Positions 36,389-46,893 of a DNA stretch of 64,000 bases are shown one piece after another; within the stretch, counting starts at the first letter, position 1; every line of letters begins with the position of its first letter. The notes beneath the pieces are model-generated. The model saw only the letters and a list, made by a program, of their open reading frames with translations. It was not told the origin of the DNA and searched no databases. The position numbers and the translations under genes are program-made. Source of the DNA: Marinilabiliaceae bacterium UBA5488 (lineage in GTDB: Bacteria; Bacteroidota; Bacteroidia; Bacteroidales; Marinilabiliaceae); the NCBI GenBank assembly GCA_002427105.1, contig DIPM01000036.1, forward strand, positions 281,503-345,502, in the 5' to 3' direction.

Positions 36389-36445
36389 AAAACAGGCTTC
36401 ATCTTTTTGGGGTTCAGCCCAAAAAGATGAAGCCTGTTTTTGCTT
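36389..36445. terminator. Strong bidirectional terminator between DUF4861 gene and exonuclease III
   Basis: The left arm 36389-36411 and right arm 36418-36440 form a perfect 23-bp stem around a 6-base loop (GTTCAG). A-runs precede and T-runs follow it. It closes the first xylan operon and the convergent exonuclease gene. Confidence 0.95.
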
Positions 36446-36452
36446 ACTTGAG

Positions 36453-37220
36453 TTAATGTAATTCGAGAGTAACCGGGCAATGGTCGCTGCCCATTATCTG
36501 GTCAAGGATGTCGGCCGACTTTACTTTAGATATGAAAGGAGAGCTTACTAAAAAATAGTCGATTCTCCAGCCGATGTTTTTGCCGCGGGCACCGGCGCGA
36601 TAGCTCCACCAGCTATAACGCTCAGGCTGATTGGGATAAAAGTGGCGGAAGGTGTCAATAAATCCTCCTTCGGTGTAGCGATCCATCCCGTCAATTTCTT
36701 CCTGCATAAAGCCCGCTGCCTTGTTGTAATTGGCTGCCGGACGCGCTAAATCTATCTTTTTGTGAGCCACGTTAAAATCTCCACAGGCAACAACGGGCTT
36801 GTGTTCTTCCAGCTTTTTGAGATAACTGAAAAATGCCAGATCCCATTCCTGGCGATAGTCGAGCCGCTTTAATTCGCTGCCCGAATTGGGAACATAGACA
36901 TTGACGAGGAAAAAATCGTCGTATTCGGCACATAGTACTCTCCCCTCACTGTCGTGTTCGGCTATGCCAATATCACTGCTAACATTTAGAGGTTCTTTAA
37001 GGCTTAATATAGCGGTTCCCGAATAGCCTTTGCGTTCGGCAGAGTTGCTGAATAAATGGTAGCGATCCTTGAGTGCTTCAAGCGTTTCTTTCACCTGGTG
37101 ATCTTGTGCCTTGGTTTCCTGCAAGCACATGATGTCAGGCGCCATAACTTCAAAGTCGTCAAAAAAATTCTTTTGAGCTACTGCCCTTATGCCGTTCACA
37201 TTCCATGATATGAGCTTCAT
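36453..37220 (-). CDS. xth: Exodeoxyribonuclease III (AP endonuclease family)
   Basis: DNA-repair nuclease of 255 residues acting at abasic sites. The EEP-family motifs are present in order: MKLISWNVNGIRA at the start, CLQETKAQ near residue 35, YSGTAILS near 65, ACGDFNVAHKKIDLARP near 145, YSWWSYR near 210 and the final GSDHCPVTLEL. It is a housekeeping gene on the opposite strand, placed between two parts of the xylan locus. Confidence 0.95.
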   Translation of the reverse strand: MKLISWNVNGIRAVAQKNFFDDFEVMAPDIMCLQETKAQDHQVKETLEALKDRYHLFSNSAERKGYSGTAILSLKEPLNVSSDIGIAEHDSEGRVLCAEYDDFFLVNVYVPNSGSELKRLDYRQEWDLAFFSYLKKLEEHKPVVACGDFNVAHKKIDLARPAANYNKAAGFMQEEIDGMDRYTEGGFIDTFRHFYPNQPERYSWWSYRAGARGKNIGWRIDYFLVSSPFISKVKSADILDQIMGSDHCPVTLELH

Positions 37221-37369
37221 TTTTTTTAGTTTTATATATTTTAAAAGCCTAAATATACGTTTTATCCTAAAATTGAAAGATATTATCGTTTAGTAAGTGC
37301 TATTTTGCAAAAAGCCTTGTATTTTTATACCTAAAGTGAAAAAATACTTTTATTAAAAACTGTTTAAAG

Positions 37370-38944
37370 ATGAAAACAACATTTTTATGGATGATGGCGC
37401 TGGCACTGTTGGCAGGATGTGCTAAGCCAAAAGATTCTACCGAAAAAGCCACCAACCCCGTAATTTTTGCCGACGTCCCTGATGTAGCCATGGTCAGGGT
37501 GGGCGACGTGTATTATATGGCTAGCACGACAATGCACATGAATCCGGGTCTGCCTATTATGAAATCAAAGGATCTGGTAAACTGGGAACTGATTAGTTAT
37601 GCATACGATACTCTTGTAAGCAATGACATGATGAACCTGGACAACGGACAGAATAGCTATGGCAGGGGTTCCTGGGCACCTAGCATCAGGTACCATAATG
37701 GTGTGTTCTATGCAACTACATTCTCGGCTACCTCGGGCAGAACACATATTTACACTACTAAAGATCCGGAGAATGAACCCTGGGTGGGACATTCCTTTGA
37801 GCCTAGTCTTCATGACCACAGCCTTTTCTTTGAAGACGACAAGGTGTATCTGATCTATAACGGTGGAGATGTCAAGATAGTAGAACTGGAAAGTGACCTT
37901 TCGGGAATCAAGGCTGACGGTTTGAATCAGGTTATTGTTCCCGAAGCCGGTAAGGTGGCCTCAGAAAACCTGATGCTTCATGCAGAAGGTTCTCAGATGT
38001 ACAAGCACGATGGTAAGTACTATCTGTTTAACATTTGCTGGCCACAAGGTGGTATGAGAACTGTTGTGGTACACCGTTCAGACAACCTGACAGGACCCTA
38101 TGAAGGACGAGTAGCCCTTCAGGACAGGGGTATTGCGCAAGGTTGTATTATTGACACACCAGAAGGTGACTGGTATGCTTATCTGTTCAGGGACTACGGT
38201 GCAGTTGGTCGTATTCCCTACATTGTCCCTATGAAATGGGAAGACGGATGGCCCGTATTAGGGAATAATGGGATAGTACCCGACACACTTGATATAGCTG
38301 TAAAGAATATAAATGCGGCCGGGATTACTGCTTCTGATGAATTTGAGCGTAGCGCTGCTTCGCCCGATTTCCCACTTGCATGGCAATGGAATCACAACCC
38401 TGATAATGATTTTTGGTCACTAAACCAAAGGCCGGGATTTTTGAGACTAACAAATGGGCGAATTGATACGGATGTGCTTCAGGCTCGTAATACCTTAACT
38501 CAGCGTACTTTTGGCCCGCAAAGTGTTGCCGAAACAGCAGTCGAGCTCGGTGGAATGAAGGATGGCGATTTTGCCGGTTTTATCGCCTTGCAAAGGAATT
38601 ATGGATATGTGGGTGTAAAAATGGAGAACGGTAAAAAATCTCTTGTTATGGTGCTGAGTGAAAATGATGAGCCTATAGAAAAAGAACTAATCCCACTGGC
38701 AACGGACAGAGTTTATCTGAAAATTGCCTGTGACTTCAGAGAAAGAGCGGATAAAGCAATATTCTTCTATAGTTTGGACGCCCAGGATTGGAAGCCGATT
38801 GGCGACACTCTGCAAATGCGCTATACTCTGCCTCATTTTATGGGTTATCGCTTTGGACTGTTTTCCTACGCAACACATGAGACAGGCGGATATGTTGATT
38901 TTGACTATTACAGGGTTGATGAAGGAAGCTCTGTTTTGCAATAG
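37370..38944 (+). CDS. GH43 beta-xylosidase/arabinofuranosidase with concanavalin-like C-terminal domain
   Basis: Lipoprotein (signal ends LAGCAKPK) of 524 residues. The GH43 propeller covers about 30-320, with ADVPDVAMVRVGDVYYMAST, HDHSLFFEDDKVYLIY (pKa-modulating Asp near 148) and LHAEGSQMYKHDGKYYL (acid Glu near 206). A C-terminal beta-sandwich (about 330-520) completes the architecture of subfamily-12-like GH43 enzymes, known to act on xylan and arabinoxylan. It has its own upstream region and lies before the regulator genes. Confidence 0.88.
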   Translation: MKTTFLWMMALALLAGCAKPKDSTEKATNPVIFADVPDVAMVRVGDVYYMASTTMHMNPGLPIMKSKDLVNWELISYAYDTLVSNDMMNLDNGQNSYGRGSWAPSIRYHNGVFYATTFSATSGRTHIYTTKDPENEPWVGHSFEPSLHDHSLFFEDDKVYLIYNGGDVKIVELESDLSGIKADGLNQVIVPEAGKVASENLMLHAEGSQMYKHDGKYYLFNICWPQGGMRTVVVHRSDNLTGPYEGRVALQDRGIAQGCIIDTPEGDWYAYLFRDYGAVGRIPYIVPMKWEDGWPVLGNNGIVPDTLDIAVKNINAAGITASDEFERSAASPDFPLAWQWNHNPDNDFWSLNQRPGFLRLTNGRIDTDVLQARNTLTQRTFGPQSVAETAVELGGMKDGDFAGFIALQRNYGYVGVKMENGKKSLVMVLSENDEPIEKELIPLATDRVYLKIACDFRERADKAIFFYSLDAQDWKPIGDTLQMRYTLPHFMGYRFGLFSYATHETGGYVDFDYYRVDEGSSVLQ

Positions 38945-39368
38945 GGTTGTAAGGGAAACAAGCCTATCCCCATAAAAAGGACCGTGGCAGGCTGTTTTGT
39001 TTATAAAAGCAAGCGGGGGACTCCGTTGAGTTCCCCTTTCTTACCAAATTACCCTATTTATGAAAGAATAGAATAATACCTTTAAAAAACAGTGTCAATT
39101 GTATGGTGTAAATATAGACTCAGGTGTAGGAGGGATTGCTTTGATTTTAGATAATAGTTTTATAAATTGAGACACATTATCTCTGTTTTCAGGAAGTATT
39201 CATGTAAATTTGAAAATTTGAAGGGTGGCAAGTGCGATTCTTTAATAAATAAAATTGCTGATAAGCTGATGATGTTTAGTGCAAATATGGGGATTTGAAA
39301 TAGCAGGCTTTTCTTTTTTTGCATTATGTTGTTAATTTTGCTTGCCTGACTGTTTTTAACTTTTTATT
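38945..39368. other. Intergenic region before the regulator: terminator and candidate -7 box
   Basis: No gene. Near the start, GGGGGACTC (39015-39023) pairs with GAGTTCCCC (39028-39036) and TTTCTT follows, a probable terminator of the GH43 gene. Near the end, TAATTTTG (39333-39340) fits the Bacteroidota -7 element 29 bp before the regulator start; no good TTTG is at the expected distance. The remaining 280 bp are AT-rich and unassigned. Confidence 0.5.
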
Positions 39369-42300
39369 ATGAATCGTCATATATATAGGCTGTTTTTTTG
39401 GATTGTGGTGTTTGTTCTTGCTGTTTCAACGCAAGTGAAAAGTCAAAATATATTGAACTTTCAGAGTCTCAATGAGAAATTTGGCATCTCACTGCGTGAA
39501 ACTACTTCGGCTTGTATGGACAGCAATGGTTTTGTGTGGATTGCTTCAAAAATGGGGATTTTGCGCGTTGTTGAAGATGACTACCGTATTTATCAACTGC
39601 CCTACGAATCACCGGATGTGGTTTTTGTTAAGCTTCACTACGCTAATGACACCTTATATGTTTACTCCAATAACGGGCAAATCTTTGTTTATAATGCTGT
39701 GCAAGACCGTTTCGATTTGCTCCTTCATGTAGGCAAGGAGATAGATTCGCGTTTTTTGATGGTCTATAATGTCGAAGTGGACAGGAAAGGGCGTTTATGG
39801 CTCTCCTCTGCGCAGGGATTGATTATGTGTGATGGATCGGAAATTACTGAATTGTCGAAATTTGGAAACACGAGCTATCTTACGCTGGACGATAATCAAC
39901 TTTGGGTTGCTACTGATACTAGTCTAATTGCTTTTGATGTATATGGAAGTGGTGCCGGGAATGTTGTTTTAAATTGGGATAATGGCTTGGGCGTGTCGAA
40001 GCTTTTTTTTGATTCTGACGGCGTGCTTTGGCTAGGTACCGACGGCCGTGGTTTATTTAGAATGAATCAGAAGCAGGATGCTTTGCTCTCTGTCCCGGCT
40101 TTCCCTCATAAACCGGTTTTAACCATGGATATGGCTTCTGACTCTTTACTTTTTGTGGGAGTAGATGGCCAGGGAATATGGGAAGTTAACCCATACAGTA
40201 TGGAAATCCTGAACGTACATATGGAGGATCCCGACAATAGCCGCTCTTTGCGCGGCAATGGGGTATATGATATATTTAACGATGGCAGAGGAAGAGTTTG
40301 GGTGTGTACCTTCACCGGCGGAGCCTCTTATTTCGTCCAACTCCCTTCTTCGGTTCAGCATTTTGAGCATCATGTTAATGAAAGTAATTCCTTGGTAAAT
40401 AATGATGTTAACGATATTTTGGAGGATAGTAGGGCTAATCTTTGGCTGGGAACTAATAATGGTATCTCTCGATGGCTCAAGAGTGAAAATCGCTGGCAGT
40501 CTTTTTATCATAGCAATAATGAAGAAGCACATGTGTTTTTATCGCTCTGTGAAGATGCACAAGGCAATATATGGGCAGGTACCTACGGCGGCGGAGTTTT
40601 TCTGATAGATGGAAAATCCGGCAGGGAAATAGCACATTATCCATTACAATCATCAAAATCCGGCTATCATAATAGTTATATTTATGATATCTTCCTTGAT
40701 TCCAAAGACCGTATTTGGCTGGTTGGTGTAAGGGGAAATGTTCTTTGTTATGATTTTGAAACCGGTAATTTTATCGACTTTGGTAATCACCCGGTCAATG
40801 TAATAAGAGAGCTCCCATCCGGAGATATGTTGCTGGGCTGTTCGTACGGAGTAAGTGTATTGAATCAGGAGACTAAGAATGTAAATATATTGTTAAATGG
40901 GTATTTGGTACAGGATGTTTTAGTTCAGGATAGTATATTTTGGCTCTGTACAGTAGGTGACGGACTGGTTCGTTTTGACAGCTCAAGCAAAACAACACAG
41001 TCATTTTCTACCGATATGGGATTACCCTCAGCTTTTGTTAATAGTATTTTGGTGTATGAAGATAGTTTTTGGCTCGGAACTGAAAATGGTTTATGCAAGT
41101 TTGACCCGCTCACTTATAAGGTAGAAACTTTCCCGGCAATCGATGCATTATCGCGACTGTCATATAACCGCAAGTCGCATGCCGCCTTTAAAAATGGAGA
41201 ATTGGCCTTCGGTTCCAATGGCGGAATGGTAGTTTTTAATCCTTCAGGTTTGTTGCCCAACGTGGCATCCGGTCGGATTTTTATTCAGGATATAACCGTT
41301 TCGGGTCGTTCTGTACGCGATGGCTTTATACCCGATTTACATCTTCCTGTCGATAGTCTTAATAGACTTAAATTACGCCATTTTCATAGTACCCTTTCTA
41401 TAGAAATGGTTCCCTTAGGAGCGGTTTATAGTCCGCGCTTTTCATGGAAACTTGAGGGTTTTGATGAGGATTGGCATCGGCCGGAGGCGAATCGCATTTT
41501 ATATTACTCTAATTTGCCAACCGGTGAGTATCAACTAAAGTTGCGGATGTACGATAATTCTATGTCAGAAATTATTGATGAACGCGTTTTTGTGATTCAA
41601 AAGTCGCCTCCTTTTTGGGAAACATGGTGGTTTTTGCTGACTGTGGCAGTGGTGCTGGCCAGTGCTTTTATCTTTGTAATGAGGTATTATATGGGCTTGT
41701 TGCGGCAATTACACTCTGAGCAGAAGATTCGGTTTTTTGCAAATACTGCTCATGATATGCGTACTTCTTTAACCTTGATATCTGCGCCCGTTAAGGAACT
41801 CGAACAGGAAGAAGGACTCAGCGAAAAAGGGAAGTACTACTTGAGCCTGGCCCGCAGTCAGATAAACAGGCTGGTGGGAGTGGTAACCCAGCTTATGGAT
41901 TTTCAAAAAGCCGACATTGATAAGGAACAGCTTTTGCTGCAACGGCTTGATATAAGCGGCTTGGTAAATCAACGTGTGCTCATGTTTTCCTCTTACGCGC
42001 AAAGCAATGAACTGAGCCTGATTTTGGAAGCCCCTGAAGAGGCCTTATTTGCCGTTGTAGATGAGGGAATGTTTATTAAAATAGTTGATAATTTGCTGTC
42101 AAATGCAATAAAGTATTCATTGCCCGGCGGGAAAGTATGGCTGCGGCTTCATCCTCAAAAAAACAAATTTGTTTTGGAGGTTGAAGACCGGGGGATAGGT
42201 ATCGCGAAGGAAGCTCGCGCTCAGCTTTTTCGGGAGTTTTACCGGGGACAGAATGCCATCAACTCCAGGGTAGTAGGCTCGGGCATTGGCCTGTTGATGA

Positions 42301-43238
42301 CACAGAAATATGTAAAGTTGCATGGTGGAAGCATTGAATGGAAAAGTGAAGAAAATAAGGGTTCCATTTTCAGGGTTGTATTGCCCGCCGATTTAATTGC
42401 TTCTAGTGATATTATTGGAGGCAGTGTGAGTGCAGAAATAAGCCCACATGTAGTTGAGCCTCCCCAAGCCTCTGACCACAAAAAGGATTTCACAGTTTTG
42501 GTGGTTGAGGATAATGTTGAGATGCAGGAATTTATTAAGACAGCTCTGCAAGACCGCTTTGAAGTTCATGTGGCCAACGACGGACTCAGTGCATGGGAAA
42601 TGGTGGAAAAGGAGCTGCCCGATTTGATTGTTTCCGACGTTATGATGCCAGGCAAAGACGGCTTTGAATTATGCAGCCTAATTAAATCCACGTATGAAAC
42701 GGCTCATATACCGGTTATTTTACTGACAGCCTTGTCAGGCGAGGGAGAACACTTGCGAGGCTTGGGTCTGGGAGCAGATGATTATATTACCAAACCCTTT
42801 GACGTAAGCTTGTTGGCAGAGAAAATCTTTTCGATAATCAATAACCGCCGCCTAGTGGCTGAAAGATTTCTTAAAGACTCTGTGGAGCGTCCGGATAATA
42901 ATCTTTTCCCCAACGACCATAATGATAAGTTCCTTAAGCGAGCCATAGAAGTTGTTAATGAGCAAATAGGAAATGTTGCCTTCAATAAAGAGTTGTTTGC
43001 CTCAGAGATGAATGTTAGCGGTTCTTTGCTCTACAAGAAGATAAAAAGTCTTACCGACCAAAGTCCCTCCGACTTTATTCGCCTGGTTCGCTTGTCCAAA
43101 TCGGTTGAGCTACTGGAAAGCGGAGCCTACAACATTACGGAAGTAAGCGAGTTGTGCGGTTTTACCTCCGTGAGTTACTTCAGTACTGTATTTAAAAAGC
43201 ATTATGGTAAAACTCCCTCTGAAGCACTCCCGCGATAG
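39369..43238 (+). CDS. Hybrid two-component system regulator (intact)
   Basis: One-protein sensor and transcription factor of 1289 residues. After a signal segment come periplasmic beta-propeller repeats (reg_prop, about 30-680, for example LWLGTDGRGLFR) and a Y_Y_Y domain. A transmembrane helix (about 752-775) leads to the histidine kinase with the phospho-His in NTAHDMRTSLTLI (near 795). The ATP-binding domain has DNLLSNAIKYS and GSGIGLLMTQKY, the receiver has the phospho-Asp in DLIVSDVMMPGKDG (near 1090), and an AraC-type DNA-binding domain ends the protein. Its place next to xusA-E suggests control of xylan genes by xylo-oligosaccharides (inference from related loci). Confidence 0.95.
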   Translation: MNRHIYRLFFWIVVFVLAVSTQVKSQNILNFQSLNEKFGISLRETTSACMDSNGFVWIASKMGILRVVEDDYRIYQLPYESPDVVFVKLHYANDTLYVYSNNGQIFVYNAVQDRFDLLLHVGKEIDSRFLMVYNVEVDRKGRLWLSSAQGLIMCDGSEITELSKFGNTSYLTLDDNQLWVATDTSLIAFDVYGSGAGNVVLNWDNGLGVSKLFFDSDGVLWLGTDGRGLFRMNQKQDALLSVPAFPHKPVLTMDMASDSLLFVGVDGQGIWEVNPYSMEILNVHMEDPDNSRSLRGNGVYDIFNDGRGRVWVCTFTGGASYFVQLPSSVQHFEHHVNESNSLVNNDVNDILEDSRANLWLGTNNGISRWLKSENRWQSFYHSNNEEAHVFLSLCEDAQGNIWAGTYGGGVFLIDGKSGREIAHYPLQSSKSGYHNSYIYDIFLDSKDRIWLVGVRGNVLCYDFETGNFIDFGNHPVNVIRELPSGDMLLGCSYGVSVLNQETKNVNILLNGYLVQDVLVQDSIFWLCTVGDGLVRFDSSSKTTQSFSTDMGLPSAFVNSILVYEDSFWLGTENGLCKFDPLTYKVETFPAIDALSRLSYNRKSHAAFKNGELAFGSNGGMVVFNPSGLLPNVASGRIFIQDITVSGRSVRDGFIPDLHLPVDSLNRLKLRHFHSTLSIEMVPLGAVYSPRFSWKLEGFDEDWHRPEANRILYYSNLPTGEYQLKLRMYDNSMSEIIDERVFVIQKSPPFWETWWFLLTVAVVLASAFIFVMRYYMGLLRQLHSEQKIRFFANTAHDMRTSLTLISAPVKELEQEEGLSEKGKYYLSLARSQINRLVGVVTQLMDFQKADIDKEQLLLQRLDISGLVNQRVLMFSSYAQSNELSLILEAPEEALFAVVDEGMFIKIVDNLLSNAIKYSLPGGKVWLRLHPQKNKFVLEVEDRGIGIAKEARAQLFREFYRGQNAINSRVVGSGIGLLMTQKYVKLHGGSIEWKSEENKGSIFRVVLPADLIASSDIIGGSVSAEISPHVVEPPQASDHKKDFTVLVVEDNVEMQEFIKTALQDRFEVHVANDGLSAWEMVEKELPDLIVSDVMMPGKDGFELCSLIKSTYETAHIPVILLTALSGEGEHLRGLGLGADDYITKPFDVSLLAEKIFSIINNRRLVAERFLKDSVERPDNNLFPNDHNDKFLKRAIEVVNEQIGNVAFNKELFASEMNVSGSLLYKKIKSLTDQSPSDFIRLVRLSKSVELLESGAYNITEVSELCGFTSVSYFSTVFKKHYGKTPSEALPR

Positions 43239-43274
43239 GTGGTTTTATCTGATAATTATTAATAAAAATTGAGA

Positions 43275-45407
43275 ATGAGAGTTCGTTTTGCTTTCCGGTT
43301 GACTTTGTTTATTTATGGACTTTTCGGGTTGTTGTTGCTGACACAGGTGCAAGCGCAGACTGATGCAGCTGCCTACAACTATTCTTTTCTTACTATTAAC
43401 GAAGGACTCTGTGATAACTATATAAGGGCAATTCATAAGGATAGTCGTGGTTTTATGTGGATTGGGACGTCCAACGGTCTTGAACGTTATGACGGATACG
43501 AACTAAGAACTTATTCTTCTAGTTCGGTTCATCCGAATCAATTTATTGAAAGCAATTATATCTTTGATATAGCAGAGGATACTTCACAATATCTTTGGGT
43601 GGCATCGGACGCCGGAATTATGCGAATAAATTTGCAGAAGGAGGAGATATCATTTTTAAAAGAATACAAAGGAGATAATTATGGTATTATTTCTTCGCCG
43701 GTTCAGACCATATATATAGATGAAGCTCAAAATCTGGTTATTGGAAAAAGTGACTGCCTTGCCTATGTAATACTTAACAGTGAAAGGAATATTGAAGAAG
43801 TCAAAGTGTTAAAAAATGAGGTGGACATCAGAACAATTGTAAAACATGAGAACGAAATATGGGCAGGAGGAAAAAATCACCTACTTCGTTATGTTAAAGG
43901 TCGTTTAGGAGGATATGCACAGATACAGCTGCCTTCAACCCTTGACTTTTCCAATAAAACAATAAATACACTTTTCTCATTGGAGGATTTACTCTGGATA
44001 GGAACACGTGATGGTTTGTATTGCACCAAAAATGATGGCAGTTACTTTGTTAAATATCAGCACAACCCCGACGATTATAATAGCCTGTCTTCTAATTATG
44101 TGACTGATATTTCCCGAATAGAATCAGGAGAAATTATAGTGGCGACATGGAACGGAGTAAATATACTTAAGGATGAAGAGTCTTTTTTGAAGATCAACAA
44201 ACTTGGAGAAGGTTATTCTTTAAATGACAATGTTATCAATCGGCTCTTTGTAGATGAACAGAACGGCGTTTGGGTTGGATCTGTTTATGGAGGTCTGAAT
44301 ATCCTATATCCCCAAAAAATACGCTTTTCCCATTCGCTTCAGGCTGACTTTAATCAAAGGCCATTGGTTATTAGCTCTGTATTGGAAGATAACAATGGAA
44401 ACTTGTTGGTAGGAATTGTTGATAGAGGTCTTGCTGTAAAACTCAGAGGTAAGGAATTCTTTAATTTTTATTATCATCAAGATGGCAACCCAAGTTCGTT
44501 GAGCAATAATAATGTTTCGGATATTGTTCAAGACTTAAATGGCGATTACTGGATTTCTACCATAGGGGGAGGCCTAAACAAATTAAAACGAGATGATTTA
44601 TTAAATCCAAGTTTCGCACATTATACAATAGAAAACTCAGGCTTGCTTTCAGAGGAGATACGTGATCTAGAGCTAGATACACTTAGGAGTTGTTTGTGGA
44701 TTTGTAGTGGAAGTAACATTCAGATTTTAGATCTGCCAACAGAAGCTATTTCCCAATTTCAATTTTATACTCAGACAAATCTTGCTCTTGATCGAATGAA
44801 TACAATATTTGTGGACTCAGAATCACGTTTGTGGGTCGGAGGGAACGGAGTTTATATTGCAGATTTAAAAGAAAGAAAAGAAGTATATGAGTTTGTCTGC
44901 GTTGAACACAAATTGGATGATCCTGATAGCAAGATTAAAGAAAAGATAACCTGTATTATGGAAACTAAGGATGGTGCTATTTATTTAGGTAGCATGGGGA
45001 ATGGTTTATATGAACTTGAGCAGATAAGTTCAAATGAGGCTTATACCTTCAGAAATTACTCTAAACGCTCGGGTTTGCCTGACATAAGTGTTTCAGGTCT
45101 GGTGGAGGATTTTAATGGAAACATCTGGATTAGTACAATACAGGGTGTTTATTGCTTTAATACAACAAGCAAAAGAGCTGTCAAATTTGATGAAGAGGAT
45201 GGACTCCCGGTACAGCAGTTTTCTAAAAGAGCGGCGTGTGCAACAGGAGTAAATGCAATCGTATTAGGGACTGCAAATGGTTTGATTTCATTTTATCCTA
45301 TGACTTTTCCCATCAAGACGGAGGAGAGAAAGGTAGCCCTTACAGGTTTGTATCGTAACGGTGTTGAAATGATACCGTTTCCATTTTTCTTAAGTTGTGA
45401 GCTATAG
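43275..45407 (+). pseudogene. Second hybrid two-component regulator, truncated to its sensor domain
   Basis: Starts at ATG 43275 with a signal segment (GLLLLTQVQAQ) and encodes propeller repeats like those of the intact regulator (MWIGTSNGLERYDGYELR, LWIGTRDGLY, VWVGSVYGGL). At about 45375, after LTGLYRNGVEMIP, the sequence turns into the end of an IS element and stops at 45407. The Y_Y_Y, membrane, kinase, receiver and AraC parts are absent and are not found on the other side of the IS. A secreted propeller without output could still be made but cannot regulate. Confidence 0.88.
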
Positions 45408-46893
45408 CTATCAGACCGAATTCGATTTCGACCTTTATCAAGCCTTTCAATGTAAATCTGTTGAACTTGTTGTTGTATTTTATCTGACCAAATACAGCCT
45501 CGGGTTCTATTGGGCGTTTGCTTCTGTGGTATAAGCCATGTTCACTCAATAGTTTTTCCCTCGCTTTCTTTTTTAGCTTTCTTAAACGGTGGTTAACCTC
45601 TATTATTCGATTGCCAACTGCTTTATAATAAAGCCCGCGTAACGGGCAACCAGTACAGTTTTTCGCTTGATAGCGTGTCACTTTTGACACATACCCATTT
45701 TCGGTGGTCTTTTTACTTTCACCTATATTCGTCATATGCTGCCCCATTGGACATATGAAATAATCCTCTTGATTATTGTAGTATAGGTTTTCGGCAAGAA
45801 ACGCACTCTTTTCAAAAGCTCTTTTCTGTTCTTTGTGGAAGTAGTTGTACTTGACAAAGCCCTCTATATTATTCTCTTCCAGATACTCGTAATTTTCTTC
45901 ACTTCCGTAGCCAGCGTCTGCAACGACTGTAGTGCTATGACTTCCATATTGATTTTTAAACCCCTCTAAATGACTCTTAAAAGTTCTTGTATCACCTGGG
46001 GTTTGATGGATGCTGTAGTGAGTGATTATTTGATTTTCTGTGCTGATCTGTGGGTTATAAGCGGGTTTCAGCTGGCCGTTTCTCATATGATCTTCCTTCA
46101 TACGAATGAAGGTAGCATCCTCGTCTGTTCTACTATAGCTATTGCGATCCCCAAGAGTGTTGAGTTGCCTCTCGTATTTCTCTAATCGAGGCAGGTGCTC
46201 TTCCTGTAGCTGCCTTACTTGCTTGGCTGTAGCCTTATTTACATCCTTGATCTTGGTGTTAAGTTCGGCCACCTTGCTTTTTACCAACTCAGAATCAATG
46301 GATTGAGGCAAACATTCTTTGGTAATAGACCTTGAGTCATCTTTAATTTGACTATCAATATCTTTGAGAATGCGTCTTATTTTCTCCTCCAGTTTAGCCT
46401 TATTTTTCTCAACTGATCCACGCCAAACAAAGGTGTATTTATTAGTGGCCGCTTCTATTTTGGTCCCATCGATATACTGTACCTGAAGACTTATAAACCC
46501 CATTTCTTGTAGTAATCTAACCACCTCTGCAAATAAGGTTTTAATATCTCCCTGCAATCGTTTCCCTCTAAAGTAATTGATGGTTCGAAAGTCTGGTACA
46601 CAACCCTTTGATAACCAGATAAAATGAATGTTCTCTTGTAGAGTTCTTTCTATCTTCCTACACGAAAAAATATTACTTAAATAACTGTAAAACAATATTT
46701 TAATCATCATCCTCGGATGAAAACTGCTAGCTCCACCTCCTTTGTATTTCCTTAATATTGAGGAGATATCTAATTGCTCAACAACTTCATCAACCAAAAG
46801 AACGGGATGATTTTTAGGTATATGATCCAGAAGGTTTTCTGGAAAAAGCTGAGCTTGTTTGTTCGGAAGCTCTTTGAATACGATCTTTTTCAT
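45340..46893 (-). CDS. IS1182-family transposase
   Basis: A 517-residue DDE transposase. It has the DUF772-type N-terminal region (LDHIPKNHPVLLVDEVVEQLD, FHPRMMIKILFYSYLSNIFSCRKIE), first Asp in QYIDGTKIEAATNKYTF, second Asp in VVADAGYGSEENYEYL and Glu in RPIEPEAVFGQIKYNN. The last residues (METVSFQHRYDTNL) are probably read from the neighbouring regulator sequence, so the native C-terminus has been altered at the junction. The reading frame is otherwise intact. Confidence 0.9.
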   Translation of the reverse strand: MKKIVFKELPNKQAQLFPENLLDHIPKNHPVLLVDEVVEQLDISSILRKYKGGGASSFHPRMMIKILFYSYLSNIFSCRKIERTLQENIHFIWLSKGCVPDFRTINYFRGKRLQGDIKTLFAEVVRLLQEMGFISLQVQYIDGTKIEAATNKYTFVWRGSVEKNKAKLEEKIRRILKDIDSQIKDDSRSITKECLPQSIDSELVKSKVAELNTKIKDVNKATAKQVRQLQEEHLPRLEKYERQLNTLGDRNSYSRTDEDATFIRMKEDHMRNGQLKPAYNPQISTENQIITHYSIHQTPGDTRTFKSHLEGFKNQYGSHSTTVVADAGYGSEENYEYLEENNIEGFVKYNYFHKEQKRAFEKSAFLAENLYYNNQEDYFICPMGQHMTNIGESKKTTENGYVSKVTRYQAKNCTGCPLRGLYYKAVGNRIIEVNHRLRKLKKKAREKLLSEHGLYHRSKRPIEPEAVFGQIKYNNKFNRFTLKGLIKVEIEFGLIAIAHNLRKMETVSFQHRYDTNL

